The position numbers were made by a program, and so were the translations under genes. The notes beneath the pieces were generated by a model. It did no database searches. It saw nothing but the letters and a program-made list of their open reading frames with translations, and was not told where the DNA came from. Positions 16,228 through 25,069 of a stretch of DNA of 64,000 nt are shown here, piece by piece (the first letter of the stretch is position 1; the number at the start of each line of letters is the position of its first letter). The stretch lies in the NCBI GenBank assembly GCA_965659665.1, contig CBFHWU010000007.1, positions 34,971-98,970 of the forward strand, given 5' to 3'. This DNA comes from CBFHWU01 sp965659665. GTDB taxonomy: Bacteria; Bacteroidota; Bacteroidia; Flavobacteriales; Flavobacteriaceae.

Positions 16228-17285
16228 ATAAAAAAATAGCTGTACTCTCTGGAGATGGTATTGGTCCAGAAGTTACTACAGAAGCGATTAAAGTTTTAAA
16301 TGCTGTTGCCCAACAATTCAATCATACGTTTGAATACACAGAGGCTCTTGTTGGAGCCATTGCTATCGATAAAACAGGAAGCCCATTGCCTGATGAAACT
16401 CTCAAGGTGTGTACCAGCAGTGACGCAATATTGTTTGGAGCTATAGGAGATCCAAAATATGACAATAACCCCGATGCTAAAATTCGACCTGAACAAGGTT
16501 TGCTCAAACTTAGAAAATCTTTAGGCTTGTTTAGTAATGTTCGTCCTGTAAAAGCGTATGACGCTCTTATAGAGCGTTCTCCCTTAAAACATGAACGTAT
16601 TAATGGAACTGATTTTGTAATATATCGCGAACTCACTGGAGGAATCTATTTTGGTGAAAAGTATTTATCGGAGGATGGAAATACTGCTTCTGATTTGTGT
16701 TTGTATACCAAAAAAGAAATTGAACGAATTGCCCATATGGCTTTTAAAGCAGCACGGGAGCGACGAAATAAGCTCACTTTAGTGGATAAGGCGAATGTTT
16801 TAGAATCATCCCGCCTCTGGCGTCGAGTGGTTACCGCATTGCACGAAAATACATATAGCGACGTTAACGTAGACTTTTTATTTGTAGATAACGCTGCCAT
16901 GCAAATGATTTTAAACCCTTCACAGTTTGATGTAATTTTAACAGAAAATCTTTTTGGGGATGTCATTTCAGATGAAGGAAGCGTTATAGGAGGCTCTATA
17001 GGTCTTTTAGCTTCTGCATCAATAGGGAATCGGTTTGGTATGTTTGAGCCCATACATGGTTCTTTTCCTCAAGGAGCAGGAAAGGGAATTGCTAATCCAA
17101 TTGCCGCTATTTTATCGGCTGGTATGCTCTTAGAATATTTTGAATGTTATAGAGAATCGAAAGCCATTCAAAAGGCTGTTAATATGGCTTTAGAAAATGG
17201 AATTGTAACGCCAGAAATAAACCCCAACAAGTCATACACTACATCTGAAGTTGGTGATTTTATTGCTCAAAATTTAAGACAATAA
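16224..17285 (+). CDS. leuB: 3-isopropylmalate dehydrogenase (LeuB)
   Basis: NAD-dependent oxidative decarboxylase producing 2-oxoisocaproate, the last pathway-specific step before transamination. The 353-residue protein shows LSGDGIGPEVTTEAIKVL, GAIGDPKYD, LRKSLGLFSNVRPVK, YRELTGGIYFGEK, VDKANVLESSRLWRRV and FGDVISDEGSVIGGSIGLLASAS. These are the standard substrate, cofactor and metal motifs. It overlaps leuD by 4 bp and is followed by a terminator. No ilv genes or leucine transaminase lie in the same operon. Confidence 0.96.
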   Translation: MNKKIAVLSGDGIGPEVTTEAIKVLNAVAQQFNHTFEYTEALVGAIAIDKTGSPLPDETLKVCTSSDAILFGAIGDPKYDNNPDAKIRPEQGLLKLRKSLGLFSNVRPVKAYDALIERSPLKHERINGTDFVIYRELTGGIYFGEKYLSEDGNTASDLCLYTKKEIERIAHMAFKAARERRNKLTLVDKANVLESSRLWRRVVTALHENTYSDVNVDFLFVDNAAMQMILNPSQFDVILTENLFGDVISDEGSVIGGSIGLLASASIGNRFGMFEPIHGSFPQGAGKGIANPIAAILSAGMLLEYFECYRESKAIQKAVNMALENGIVTPEINPNKSYTTSEVGDFIAQNLRQ

Positions 17286-17316
17286 AAAAAGAGACCAAAA
17301 CGGCCTCTTTTTTTAT
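17284..17316. terminator. shared terminator between leuB and rpsA
   Basis: Right after the leuB stop, an A-tract and gagacc pair with ggcctc and a T-tract around an AAAAC loop, with one A/C mismatch in the stem. Both flanks are A- or T-rich, so it can end transcription from leuB on the plus strand and from rpsA on the minus strand. Confidence 0.75.
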
Positions 17317-17335
17317 AAATAGACGTCATCAGTAT

Positions 17336-19180
17336 TTAACTGTTCGCGTCCATTTTCTTCTTAAGATTAGCAAGAGCATCTAAATCCCCTAGAGTTGACG
17401 TTTCTGCTTTAGCCGTATTTTTACGTGCTGACTTTACATTCTCGTCTTCAATGCTTTTAAATACTGCACTATGAGATAACACTACACGCTTAAAGTCTTT
17501 GTTAAATTCAATCACTTTAAACATTGCTTTTTCGCCTTTAGTAAGTTTTTTACCATCTTCTTTGTCTAAATGACGATTAGGAATAAAAGCAGTAATATCC
17601 TCGTTAAGAACAATAGTAGCTCCCTTTTCAACAATTTCTGTTATTTCTAATTCATGCAAAGTAGCAAGAGCATAGGTAGCAGCATATCCATCCCATGGGT
17701 TTTCCATTGTTTGTTTGTGGCCTAAACTTAACTTGCGACCATCAACGTCGAGTTCCAACACAACCACATCGAGCTTTTGCTCTACAGATACTACTTCTGA
17801 GGGGTGTTTAACTTTTTTAGTCCAAGATAAATCCGAAATGTAAATCAATCCGTCAATACCTTCTTCAAGTTCAACAAATACACCAAAATTGGTAAAGTTT
17901 CGCACTAAGCCTGAATGCTTCGAACCAACAGGGTATTTTGAAGTAATATCTGTCCAAGGGTCAGGTGTCAATTGCTTGATTCCTAACGACATTTTACGCT
18001 CCTCACGATCAAGGGTAAGAATGACTGCCTCTACAGCATCACCAACTTTTACAAAATCTTGAGCAGAGCGCAAATGGGTACTCCATGACATTTCAGATAC
18101 ATGAACTAGGCCTTCAACGCCAGGAGAAACCTCAATAAATGCACCATAATCAGCAATTACAGAAACTTGTCCTTTGATTTTATCTCCTTCTTTAATGTCT
18201 TCACTTAAAGCATCCCATGGATGTTGACTCAATTGCTTTACTCCTAATTGGATACGTGTTTTATTATCATCAAAATCAAGAATCACAACATTGAGCTTTT
18301 GGTCTAGTTCTAAAATCTCACTTGGGTGTGAAATGCGATTCCATGAAAGATCTGTAATGTGAACCAAACCGTCAACTCCTCCGAGATCGATAAATACACC
18401 ATAAGAAGTAATATTTTTAACGGTTCCTTCAAGAACTTGTCCTTTTTCGAGTTGACCAATGATTTCTTTTTTCTGCTCTTCGATATCCGCCTCGATAAGT
18501 GCCTTGTGTGACACAACCACATTTTTGAACTCGTGATTGATCTTCACAATTTTAAATTCCATATTCTTGTTCACGTACTGATCGTAATCTCGGATAGGTT
18601 TAACATCAATTTGTGAACCAGGTAAAAATGCTTCAATTCCAAAGACGTCTACTATCATACCTCCTTTGGTTCGGCATTTTACAAATCCTGTAACAATTTC
18701 TTCATTGTCATGCGCTTTATTCACTCGATCCCAAGCCATAATGACACGGGCTTTACGGTGTGAAAGAATCAGTTGACCTGTTTTGTCTTCCAACATGTCA
18801 ATCATTACTTCTACCTTATCTCCTACTTTTAGATCAGGGTTATACCGAAATTCATTAAGGGAAATAACACCCTCTGATTTGGCATTAATATCAATGATTG
18901 CTTCACGATCTGTCATATGAATTACAACTCCCTCGATCACATCTTTTCCGTGTGTATCTACGAAGTTTTCGCGAACTAATTGTTCAAATTGTTTAAGTTC
19001 GTTGTCCTGAACTGCCTCAATTCCTTCCTCAAAGCTTTCCCAATCAAAATTATCTAGAAAATCTTGAGGTGTTGGCTCTTCCTTGTTGGTTGTTTCTTCT
19101 TGAAATTGCTCCTCAGGAGCTTCTTGTGGGCTAACTTCAACAGAGTTTTGAAGTTCTTCGTTGGTGGTTTCTTCAGCCAT
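17336..19180 (-). CDS. rpsA: 30S ribosomal protein S1
   Basis: RNA-binding ribosomal protein of 614 residues with six S1 (OB-fold) repeats, roughly at 80-147, 165-230, 250-320, 335-405, 420-492 and 507-575. The best conserved, domains 3 to 5, carry the motifs SYGVFIDLGGVDGLVH, DYGAFIEVSPGVEGLVH and NFGVFVELEEGIDGLIY. A strongly acidic, Glu-rich N-terminal extension of about 75 residues precedes the first domain. Transcription starts well upstream, giving a leader of about 110 nt with a hairpin, which leaves room for autoregulation. Confidence 0.97.
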   Translation of the reverse strand: MAEETTNEELQNSVEVSPQEAPEEQFQEETTNKEEPTPQDFLDNFDWESFEEGIEAVQDNELKQFEQLVRENFVDTHGKDVIEGVVIHMTDREAIIDINAKSEGVISLNEFRYNPDLKVGDKVEVMIDMLEDKTGQLILSHRKARVIMAWDRVNKAHDNEEIVTGFVKCRTKGGMIVDVFGIEAFLPGSQIDVKPIRDYDQYVNKNMEFKIVKINHEFKNVVVSHKALIEADIEEQKKEIIGQLEKGQVLEGTVKNITSYGVFIDLGGVDGLVHITDLSWNRISHPSEILELDQKLNVVILDFDDNKTRIQLGVKQLSQHPWDALSEDIKEGDKIKGQVSVIADYGAFIEVSPGVEGLVHVSEMSWSTHLRSAQDFVKVGDAVEAVILTLDREERKMSLGIKQLTPDPWTDITSKYPVGSKHSGLVRNFTNFGVFVELEEGIDGLIYISDLSWTKKVKHPSEVVSVEQKLDVVVLELDVDGRKLSLGHKQTMENPWDGYAATYALATLHELEITEIVEKGATIVLNEDITAFIPNRHLDKEDGKKLTKGEKAMFKVIEFNKDFKRVVLSHSAVFKSIEDENVKSARKNTAKAETSTLGDLDALANLKKKMDANS

Positions 19181-19223
19181 GCTGATAAAATTTGTATCCT
19201 ATTGTGTTGAAAGTAATGGTGAG

Positions 19224-19242
19224 AACATCAATAGAAGATGTT
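19224..19242 (-). promoter_or_regulatory. hairpin in the rpsA 5' leader
   Basis: A perfect 6-bp stem (AACATC/GATGTT) with a 7-nt loop lies about 44 nt upstream of the rpsA start, inside the predicted 110-nt leader. S1 represses its own mRNA in other bacteria, so a structured leader is a plausible control site; the small stem alone is weak evidence. Confidence 0.3.
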
Positions 19243-19294
19243 AATTATGATAAATTCCTTTGGTTACTTTCACTGAACACCCGCCAAAGGTGCG

Positions 19295-19321
19295 CAAATG
19301 TAAGGGCTATAAAAAACACAA
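19295..19321 (-). promoter_or_regulatory. promoter of rpsA
   Basis: Read on the minus strand: TTG at 19321-19319, a 16-bp spacer, then TACATTTG at 19302-19295, an exact TAnnTTTG match. Predicted transcription start is near 19291, about 110 nt before the rpsA ATG at 19180. Confidence 0.55.
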
Positions 19322-19343
19322 CCAAATTTTGATCGAAAAATTT

Positions 19344-20018
19344 TTAGGGCTTCATTTGTTTTTTAGCAAGAGTTATTACTTTGTCTAGTAATTTGTTAAC
19401 ACTCCATGAATCCGTACATAATAAAATAGCGTCCTTAGCTTTTTGGAGAGGGGAGTCGTTTCGATTTTGATCCATAGTATCACGTTTTTCAATGTTGTCA
19501 AGTACAGCTTCATAACTCACCTTTTCCCCTCTGGACAAAAGCTCTTGATGTCTTCTCTTTGCTCTTAATCTCAGGGATGCTGTTAAGTATAATTTCAGTT
19601 CCGCCGTTGGAAATACAACTGTTCCAATATCTCTACCATCCATTACAACCCCACCATTTTGACCAATAATACGTTGTTGATTGACCAAAAAACGGCGGAC
19701 TTCTGACACGGTAGCCACTTGACTAACATAATCCGACACGTTTAGCGTACGAATAAATGGCTCTATTGGACTATTGTTGAGTAGTAAACCTGAATTCTCA
19801 CTAAAAACCAAGGCAATATCATCCAATGCTTCTATAAGTTGTTCTTTATAAAAAAATCCTGTTCCTATCCAATGATGTTCAAGTGCGTAGTGAGTAATTG
19901 CTCTATACATCGCTCCCGAGTCAACATAAACATATGAAAAATGGGTGGCTAAACGCTTAGCTAAGGTACTTTTTCCTGTAGATGACGCACCGTCAATTGC
20001 AATTTTAATATTTTTCAT
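19344..20018 (-). CDS. cmk: (d)CMP kinase
   Basis: Cytosolic nucleotide kinase that phosphorylates CMP and dCMP. The 224-residue protein has the P-loop GASSTGKSTLAKRL (9-22), VDSGAMYRAITHYAL in the CMP-binding region and GRDIGTVVFPTAELKLYLTA, all standard for the family. Its start overlaps the porQ stop (4 bp), and rpsA lies downstream. The cmk-rpsA order is common in bacteria. Confidence 0.96.
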   Translation of the reverse strand: MKNIKIAIDGASSTGKSTLAKRLATHFSYVYVDSGAMYRAITHYALEHHWIGTGFFYKEQLIEALDDIALVFSENSGLLLNNSPIEPFIRTLNVSDYVSQVATVSEVRRFLVNQQRIIGQNGGVVMDGRDIGTVVFPTAELKLYLTASLRLRAKRRHQELLSRGEKVSYEAVLDNIEKRDTMDQNRNDSPLQKAKDAILLCTDSWSVNKLLDKVITLAKKQMKP

Positions 20019-21034
20019 AAATCAGGATTAAACGATATTCCAAAAAAACTTGTATTTCCTGCACTTGTATACCTTGCATGACTAAAATGAAATCGAAGTC
20101 TTCGCATTGAAAGACCAAAACCTGCTGTGATCCCAGAGAAACTACGTTGCTCTAAAATACGCAATTCTGCAGCACGTCTAAAATTATAACCCAATTGTAT
20201 CGAAAATGAACGATCGGGAAAGAGTTCAATACCCAATACGATATGTCGAAATAGTTCGTCTAAACCGCCTAACTTTTCTTCAGTTTGTTCCCCGTTAAGA
20301 CTTGTAGTGGTCCGGTTGGAGTTTTCAAAAGCCAATTTCCAGTTTTGTACATTTTGAAAATATAAATGCCACCGCAAGGGCAAATGAAGTAATTCGTTTG
20401 AAACTCCCAAACCAATTTCAAAAGGAAGTGGCTCTTTAATATCAGCATAGGTGGTAATTTGAGACCCTATATTTCGTAACACTAAACCAATTCGAAATGA
20501 ACTATTTAAAAAATGATAATAAAATCCAAAATCTGTACTTACTCCAAAAGAATGATACTTTTCAAAACTTGAACTAATCAAACTTAACCGAGCACCTACC
20601 GATAAATTGAGTTTTAAAAAATAATGGGAATGTGAAACGCCAAGCGCAGTCTCATTTCCGCTAAAATCCGTAGTGGGGTTTCCTATTTCGTCACGCCCTT
20701 CAAAAGTTCCGTAATGGATGTATCGGATATCAAATAAGAGTGCCTTTTTTCGATTAAGTGTTATTGCATAGGCAGCACTCCCTCTATTTACTCCAGCAAA
20801 ATAAGGTTCAAAGTTTAACGACCACTGTCCTCCTACACGTCCGTGAAGTAATGCTGGATTACTCAATGAACTGTGGATATCCAAATCTGAAAGAGTGGGT
20901 ATTGGAGCTCCTAAACTGGAATGCAGAGGACTTGAAGATAAACTTAGAAACTCATAGGTCGAACTGCCCCCAATTTGAGCTGTTAATGCAAAATTGGAAA
21001 ACACAAGAAAAATAAAAAAAATGCGCTTAAGCAT
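20015..21034 (-). CDS. porQ: type IX secretion system protein PorQ
   Basis: Outer-membrane-associated protein of 339 residues with a Sec signal peptide (about 1-20, ending LTAQ). The mature N-terminus IGGSSTYEFLSLSSSPLHSSLGA is typical of PorQ. The rest alternates short strands with aromatic ends (for example LLFDIRYIHYGTF, HFSHARY) as in a beta-barrel. PorQ takes part in the attachment complex of the type IX secretion system. The neighbourhood lon-porQ-cmk is typical of flavobacteria. Two probable cargo proteins of the same system are encoded at 55400-62147. Confidence 0.85.
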   Translation of the reverse strand: MLKRIFFIFLVFSNFALTAQIGGSSTYEFLSLSSSPLHSSLGAPIPTLSDLDIHSSLSNPALLHGRVGGQWSLNFEPYFAGVNRGSAAYAITLNRKKALLFDIRYIHYGTFEGRDEIGNPTTDFSGNETALGVSHSHYFLKLNLSVGARLSLISSSFEKYHSFGVSTDFGFYYHFLNSSFRIGLVLRNIGSQITTYADIKEPLPFEIGLGVSNELLHLPLRWHLYFQNVQNWKLAFENSNRTTTSLNGEQTEEKLGGLDELFRHIVLGIELFPDRSFSIQLGYNFRRAAELRILEQRSFSGITAGFGLSMRRLRFHFSHARYTSAGNTSFFGISFNPDL

Positions 21035-21086
21035 ACAAATAATCCTTTAGCCATAACGTCATTTTTTATTTTTTAGTACCAAAAGT

Positions 21087-23516
21087 TTATAGATTTAGGG
21101 AAAGTGCAATTCGCAATACATCTTTCATATCACTTACATAATGAAATTCAAGGCCTTTGACATAATCAGCTTTAATTTGTTTTACGTCGGATTGGTTTTT
21201 ATCACAGAGTATAATTTCCTTGATATGAGCACGTTTTGCAGCTAAAATTTTCTCTTTGATACCCCCTACTGGTAACACTTTACCTCGAAGGGTAATTTCA
21301 CCAGACATGGCAATACGATTTTTTACTTTTTTGCCTGTCATTGAGGAAACTAATGAGGTTAGCATTGTAATTCCTGCACTAGGACCATCTTTTGGAGTTG
21401 CTCCTTCAGGAACATGAATATGAAAATTATTTTGGCTAAGGGTATCCATCTTAATGCCTAAATCTTTCGCATATGATTTTATAAACTCCATGGCAATGGT
21501 AGCTGATTCTTTCATCACTTTACCAATATTTCCGGTTATGGATAAGTTACCATTCCCCTTTGACAAAAGAGATTCAATGAAAAGGATATCACCACCTACT
21601 TGAGTCCAAGCGAGCCCAGTGACTACACCAGGAATTTTGTTTGTTTCGTACTGATCTCGACTCAACTTAGCAGGACCTAAAATAGAAACAAGATCTTCTT
21701 TAGATGGGCTCTTATGATACACTTGTTCCATAGCAATGGATTTGGCAGCATATCGAACCATCTTAGCAATTTCCTTATCAAGACCACGAACACCTGATTC
21801 TCTGGTGTACCCTGTAATGATTTGCTCAAGAACACGTTTTCCAAGTTTAAGGTAATTTTTAGTCAATCCATGTTCTTCTAATTGCTTTGGTAAAAGATGC
21901 GACTTTCCAATTTCTATCTTCTCTTCCACAGTATATCCACTTACTTCAATCACTTCCATCCTATCGAGTAAAGCAGGTTGCAATGTAGAAAGGGTATTGG
22001 CTGTAGCGATAAACATCACTTTAGAGAGGTCGAAACCCTGTTCTAAAAAGTTATCGTAGAAAGAAGTATTTTGTGCTGGATCTAAAACTTCTAACATAGC
22101 CGATGAGGGATCTCCTTGATGACTGGAAGATAATTTATCGATTTCATCCAACACAAAAACAGGGTTCGAGGTACCCGCTTTTTTTAAACTTTGTAGAATT
22201 CGGCCAGGCATTGCTCCAATATATGTTTTTCGATGGCCTCTTATTTCGGCTTCATCTCTTAATCCTCCAAGAGAAATTCGAACATATTTACGTCCCAAGG
22301 CCTCAGCTATAGATTTACCTAAAGAAGTTTTACCTACCCCTGGAGGGCCCGTCAAGCATAAAATTGGTGATTTCATGTCACGACGAAGTTTTAACACGGC
22401 CAAATGTTCAATGATTCGTTTTTTTACTTCCTCCAAGCCATGATGATCACGGTTTAATATTTTGGTGGCACGTTTTAGGTCGAACTTATCGTCAGAAAAA
22501 ATATTCCAAGGTAAATCTAGATACAAGTCTAAATAATTTCGCTGAACAGAATATTCAGCAACTTGTGGGTTCATTCGTTCCAATTTTGATAATTCTTTTT
22601 TGAAATGAATTTTAACCTCCTCCGACCATTTCATTTTATTAGATCGCTCGCGCATTTCTTGAACTTCCTGATCATAAGAAACCTCACCCAATTCTTCTTG
22701 GATGGTTTTCATTTGTTGGTGCAAAAAGTATTCCCGTTGCTGTTGATCTAAATCACTTCTAACTTTGGATTGAATGTCATTTTTGATTGATAGTTTTTGG
22801 AATTCAACATTCATGTGTTTCAGACACAACAAAGCACGTTCTTGTAAAGAATCTTTCTCCAGTATATGTTGTTTGTCATTGGTCATCATATCCATATTGG
22901 AGGATACGAAATTGACCAAAAAAGCATCGCTTTGAATATTTTTAATGGCAAATGAAGCTTCAGAGGGGATATTTGGACTTTGTCTAATAATTTGAAGAGC
23001 CAAATCTTTGATCGAATCAATAATTGCTTCAAATTCTTTATTTGGTAGAGCGGGACGTTCCTCTAATTTTTCAGTAATACGAGCTGTGAAATAAGGTTCC
23101 TCATTTTCAATTTTTTCAATGCTAAAACGCTTTTTACCCTGTAAAATGACTGTAGTATTTCCATCCGGCATTTTGAGGACTCTTAATATTTTGGCAACAG
23201 TCCCAGATTGGAACAAATCTGAACTTTGAGGTTCTTGAACATCAATCTCCTTTTGCGCAACCACTCCGATTAGCTTATCGGAAGCATTGGACTCTTTGAT
23301 AAGCTCTATGGATTTGTCTCTTGAAGCCGTAATAGGAATTACAACTCCTGGAAACAAAACTGTATTTCTCAAGGGCAAAATCGGGATGGTGTCTGGTATT
23401 GATTCTTTCGAAATTGCTTCCTCGTCGTCAATGGTCATTAAGGGGATCAAGTCAGACTCGTCATCAATATCTTTCAGGGAAAGTTGGTCTAAAGAAATTA
23501 GTTTGGCCTTGGACAT
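21087..23516 (-). CDS. lon: ATP-dependent protease Lon
   Basis: LonA-type protease of 809 residues. The N-terminal substrate-binding domain (about 40-240) begins PILPLRNTVLFPGVVIPI. The AAA+ module has the Walker A GPPGVGKTS near 388-396 and Walker B VFVLDEIDK. The C-terminal protease domain has PKDGPSAGIT with the catalytic serine near 711, and a lysine near 750 (VGGIKEKILAAKRA). It degrades damaged and regulatory proteins in the cytosol. Two TGTCA-type repeats lie within 20 nt of the start. It follows a transporter gene after 139 bp. Confidence 0.97.
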   Translation of the reverse strand: MSKAKLISLDQLSLKDIDDESDLIPLMTIDDEEAISKESIPDTIPILPLRNTVLFPGVVIPITASRDKSIELIKESNASDKLIGVVAQKEIDVQEPQSSDLFQSGTVAKILRVLKMPDGNTTVILQGKKRFSIEKIENEEPYFTARITEKLEERPALPNKEFEAIIDSIKDLALQIIRQSPNIPSEASFAIKNIQSDAFLVNFVSSNMDMMTNDKQHILEKDSLQERALLCLKHMNVEFQKLSIKNDIQSKVRSDLDQQQREYFLHQQMKTIQEELGEVSYDQEVQEMRERSNKMKWSEEVKIHFKKELSKLERMNPQVAEYSVQRNYLDLYLDLPWNIFSDDKFDLKRATKILNRDHHGLEEVKKRIIEHLAVLKLRRDMKSPILCLTGPPGVGKTSLGKSIAEALGRKYVRISLGGLRDEAEIRGHRKTYIGAMPGRILQSLKKAGTSNPVFVLDEIDKLSSSHQGDPSSAMLEVLDPAQNTSFYDNFLEQGFDLSKVMFIATANTLSTLQPALLDRMEVIEVSGYTVEEKIEIGKSHLLPKQLEEHGLTKNYLKLGKRVLEQIITGYTRESGVRGLDKEIAKMVRYAAKSIAMEQVYHKSPSKEDLVSILGPAKLSRDQYETNKIPGVVTGLAWTQVGGDILFIESLLSKGNGNLSITGNIGKVMKESATIAMEFIKSYAKDLGIKMDTLSQNNFHIHVPEGATPKDGPSAGITMLTSLVSSMTGKKVKNRIAMSGEITLRGKVLPVGGIKEKILAAKRAHIKEIILCDKNQSDVKQIKADYVKGLEFHYVSDMKDVLRIALSLNL

Positions 23517-23523
23517 AATGTGG

Positions 23524-23536
23524 TGTCAGTTTGTCA
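23524..23536. promoter_or_regulatory. TGTCA-N3-TGTCA repeat upstream of lon
   Basis: Direct repeat TGTCA-GTT-TGTCA on the plus strand, 8-20 nt upstream of the lon ATG. The same pentamer with the same 3-bp spacing, but inverted, occurs upstream of dnaK (9820-9832). A shared stress-response site is possible but untested. Confidence 0.3.
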
Positions 23537-23655
23537 TGAATTGCAGTATTAGGATAAAAAAAAACCCAGTACAACAATAAAATTATTATTTATCTCTGAA
23601 GTAATTAGCTTCATTTAAATAATTTCAATATTCGTGCCACAAACAACTAATTTAT

Positions 23656-24987
23656 TTAAACTCCTTTAGTTGTAGCCATCAAAAGATTTGGTTCTTTTTT
23701 ATTGAGTCGACGAAGTAAAAGTGCGCCAATGAGGAAAAAAATCAAAAAAAACAATATTGAGTTTCGCATACTTCCCGTAATTTGATCCACAAATCCATAC
23801 ATGAGCATACCGATGACAATCCCAAGTTTTTCAGCAACATCATAAAAACTAAAATAAGAAGCCGTATCTGCAGTTCTAGGAATCAGTTTTGAATAAGTCG
23901 AGCGTGCAAGTGCTTGAATGCCTCCCATAGATAAACCAACTAACCCAGCAGTGATATAAAATTGAATTGGGGTGTAAACAAAATAAGCAAGAACACAAAG
24001 TACTACCCAAAAGAAATTTAGAGCAATGAGCATTTTAATATTTCCAAAACGCTTGGACAATCGAGCTGTAACCAAAGCGCCAAAAATGGCGATAATTTGA
24101 ATGGCCAAAATACTAATGATAAGTCCCATAGTTTTTTGACCTTCTGCCCATTGTACTTCTTGTTCTCCAAAATATGCAGCAACCAACATGACCGTTTGTA
24201 ATGCCATACTAAAAACAAAAAAAGCCCCTAAATAGCGTTTTAAAGTTGGATGATGTGATAAACTTTTCCAAACGCTTCTCATTTCCTTGTACCCATTAAA
24301 AAACAACGCCTTGGTTAACACATTTTCTTTATTTCCACGGGGTAAATAGAAAAATGCAATTTGGCTGAAACCAAACCACCAAACTCCCACAGCAATAAAA
24401 GCATATTTCATAGCTTTTAATGCAGCTTGCTCCGTAGTTCCAGTAATTCCAAACGAATTTGGGCTCAGGATCATCATTAAGTTAAGCAGAAGCAATAAAA
24501 CACTTCCTATATAACCCATCGCATATCCTCGCGCACTTGTACGATCCATTTGCTCAGCTGAAGCAATGTCAGGTAAGTAAGAATTATAAAACACCAAACT
24601 ACTCCAAGCTCCTATTAATGCAAAAAAATAAAATAAAAGTCCTGCATAAATGGTTTCGATTTCAAACCAATATAATCCCACACACGACAAAGCACCTAGG
24701 TAACAAAAAAATTGCATAAAACGCTTTTTGTTTCCTGTATAATCCGCAATCCCAGAAAGTAAAGGGGAAAATAAAGCCACAACCATAAAGGCAGCTGCTG
24801 TAACAAAACTAATCAATGCGGTATTTTTAATGGAGTATCCAAATATATCTAGATAAGTAGTATCTCCACAAATTGCCCCATAGTACAATGGAAATACCGT
24901 GGAAGTGATTACTAAAAAATATACTGAATTTGCCCAGTCATAAGAAATCCAAGCATTAAGCAGGCCTTTGTTTTGTTTTGAAAACAT
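23656..24987 (-). CDS. MFS transporter, UMF1/Atg22-like
   Basis: Inner-membrane carrier of 443 residues with about 11-12 hydrophobic segments. The N-terminus LLNAWISYDWANSVYFLVI matches the UMF1 (Atg22-like) branch of the major facilitator superfamily, as do LLSGIADYTGNKKRFM between the second and third helices and the late block GLSMGGIQALARSTYSKLIP. Members in bacteria are mostly uncharacterised; amino acid efflux is known only for the yeast relative. It may be co-transcribed with lon, 139 bp downstream. Confidence 0.85.
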   Translation of the reverse strand: MFSKQNKGLLNAWISYDWANSVYFLVITSTVFPLYYGAICGDTTYLDIFGYSIKNTALISFVTAAAFMVVALFSPLLSGIADYTGNKKRFMQFFCYLGALSCVGLYWFEIETIYAGLLFYFFALIGAWSSLVFYNSYLPDIASAEQMDRTSARGYAMGYIGSVLLLLLNLMMILSPNSFGITGTTEQAALKAMKYAFIAVGVWWFGFSQIAFFYLPRGNKENVLTKALFFNGYKEMRSVWKSLSHHPTLKRYLGAFFVFSMALQTVMLVAAYFGEQEVQWAEGQKTMGLIISILAIQIIAIFGALVTARLSKRFGNIKMLIALNFFWVVLCVLAYFVYTPIQFYITAGLVGLSMGGIQALARSTYSKLIPRTADTASYFSFYDVAEKLGIVIGMLMYGFVDQITGSMRNSILFFLIFFLIGALLLRRLNKKEPNLLMATTKGV

Positions 24988-25050
24988 TATTTAAATTTAA
25001 TTAACTAATGTACGTTATTTTTCCTAACAATAAGTAACGGTAAAAATGCA

Positions 25051-25058
25051 TAACTTTG
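25051..25058 (+). promoter_or_regulatory. -7 promoter element of the alpha/beta hydrolase gene
   Basis: TAACTTTG matches TAnnTTTG. The predicted start of transcription near 25062 leaves a leader of only about 8 nt before the ATG at 25070. No good -33 element is visible. Confidence 0.5.
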
Positions 25059-25069
25059 TTTGGTAGATT

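Noticed and set aside
16296..17053. Minus-strand open frames across leuB
   Set aside because: They are shadows of a well-supported gene on the other strand and have no recognisable motifs.
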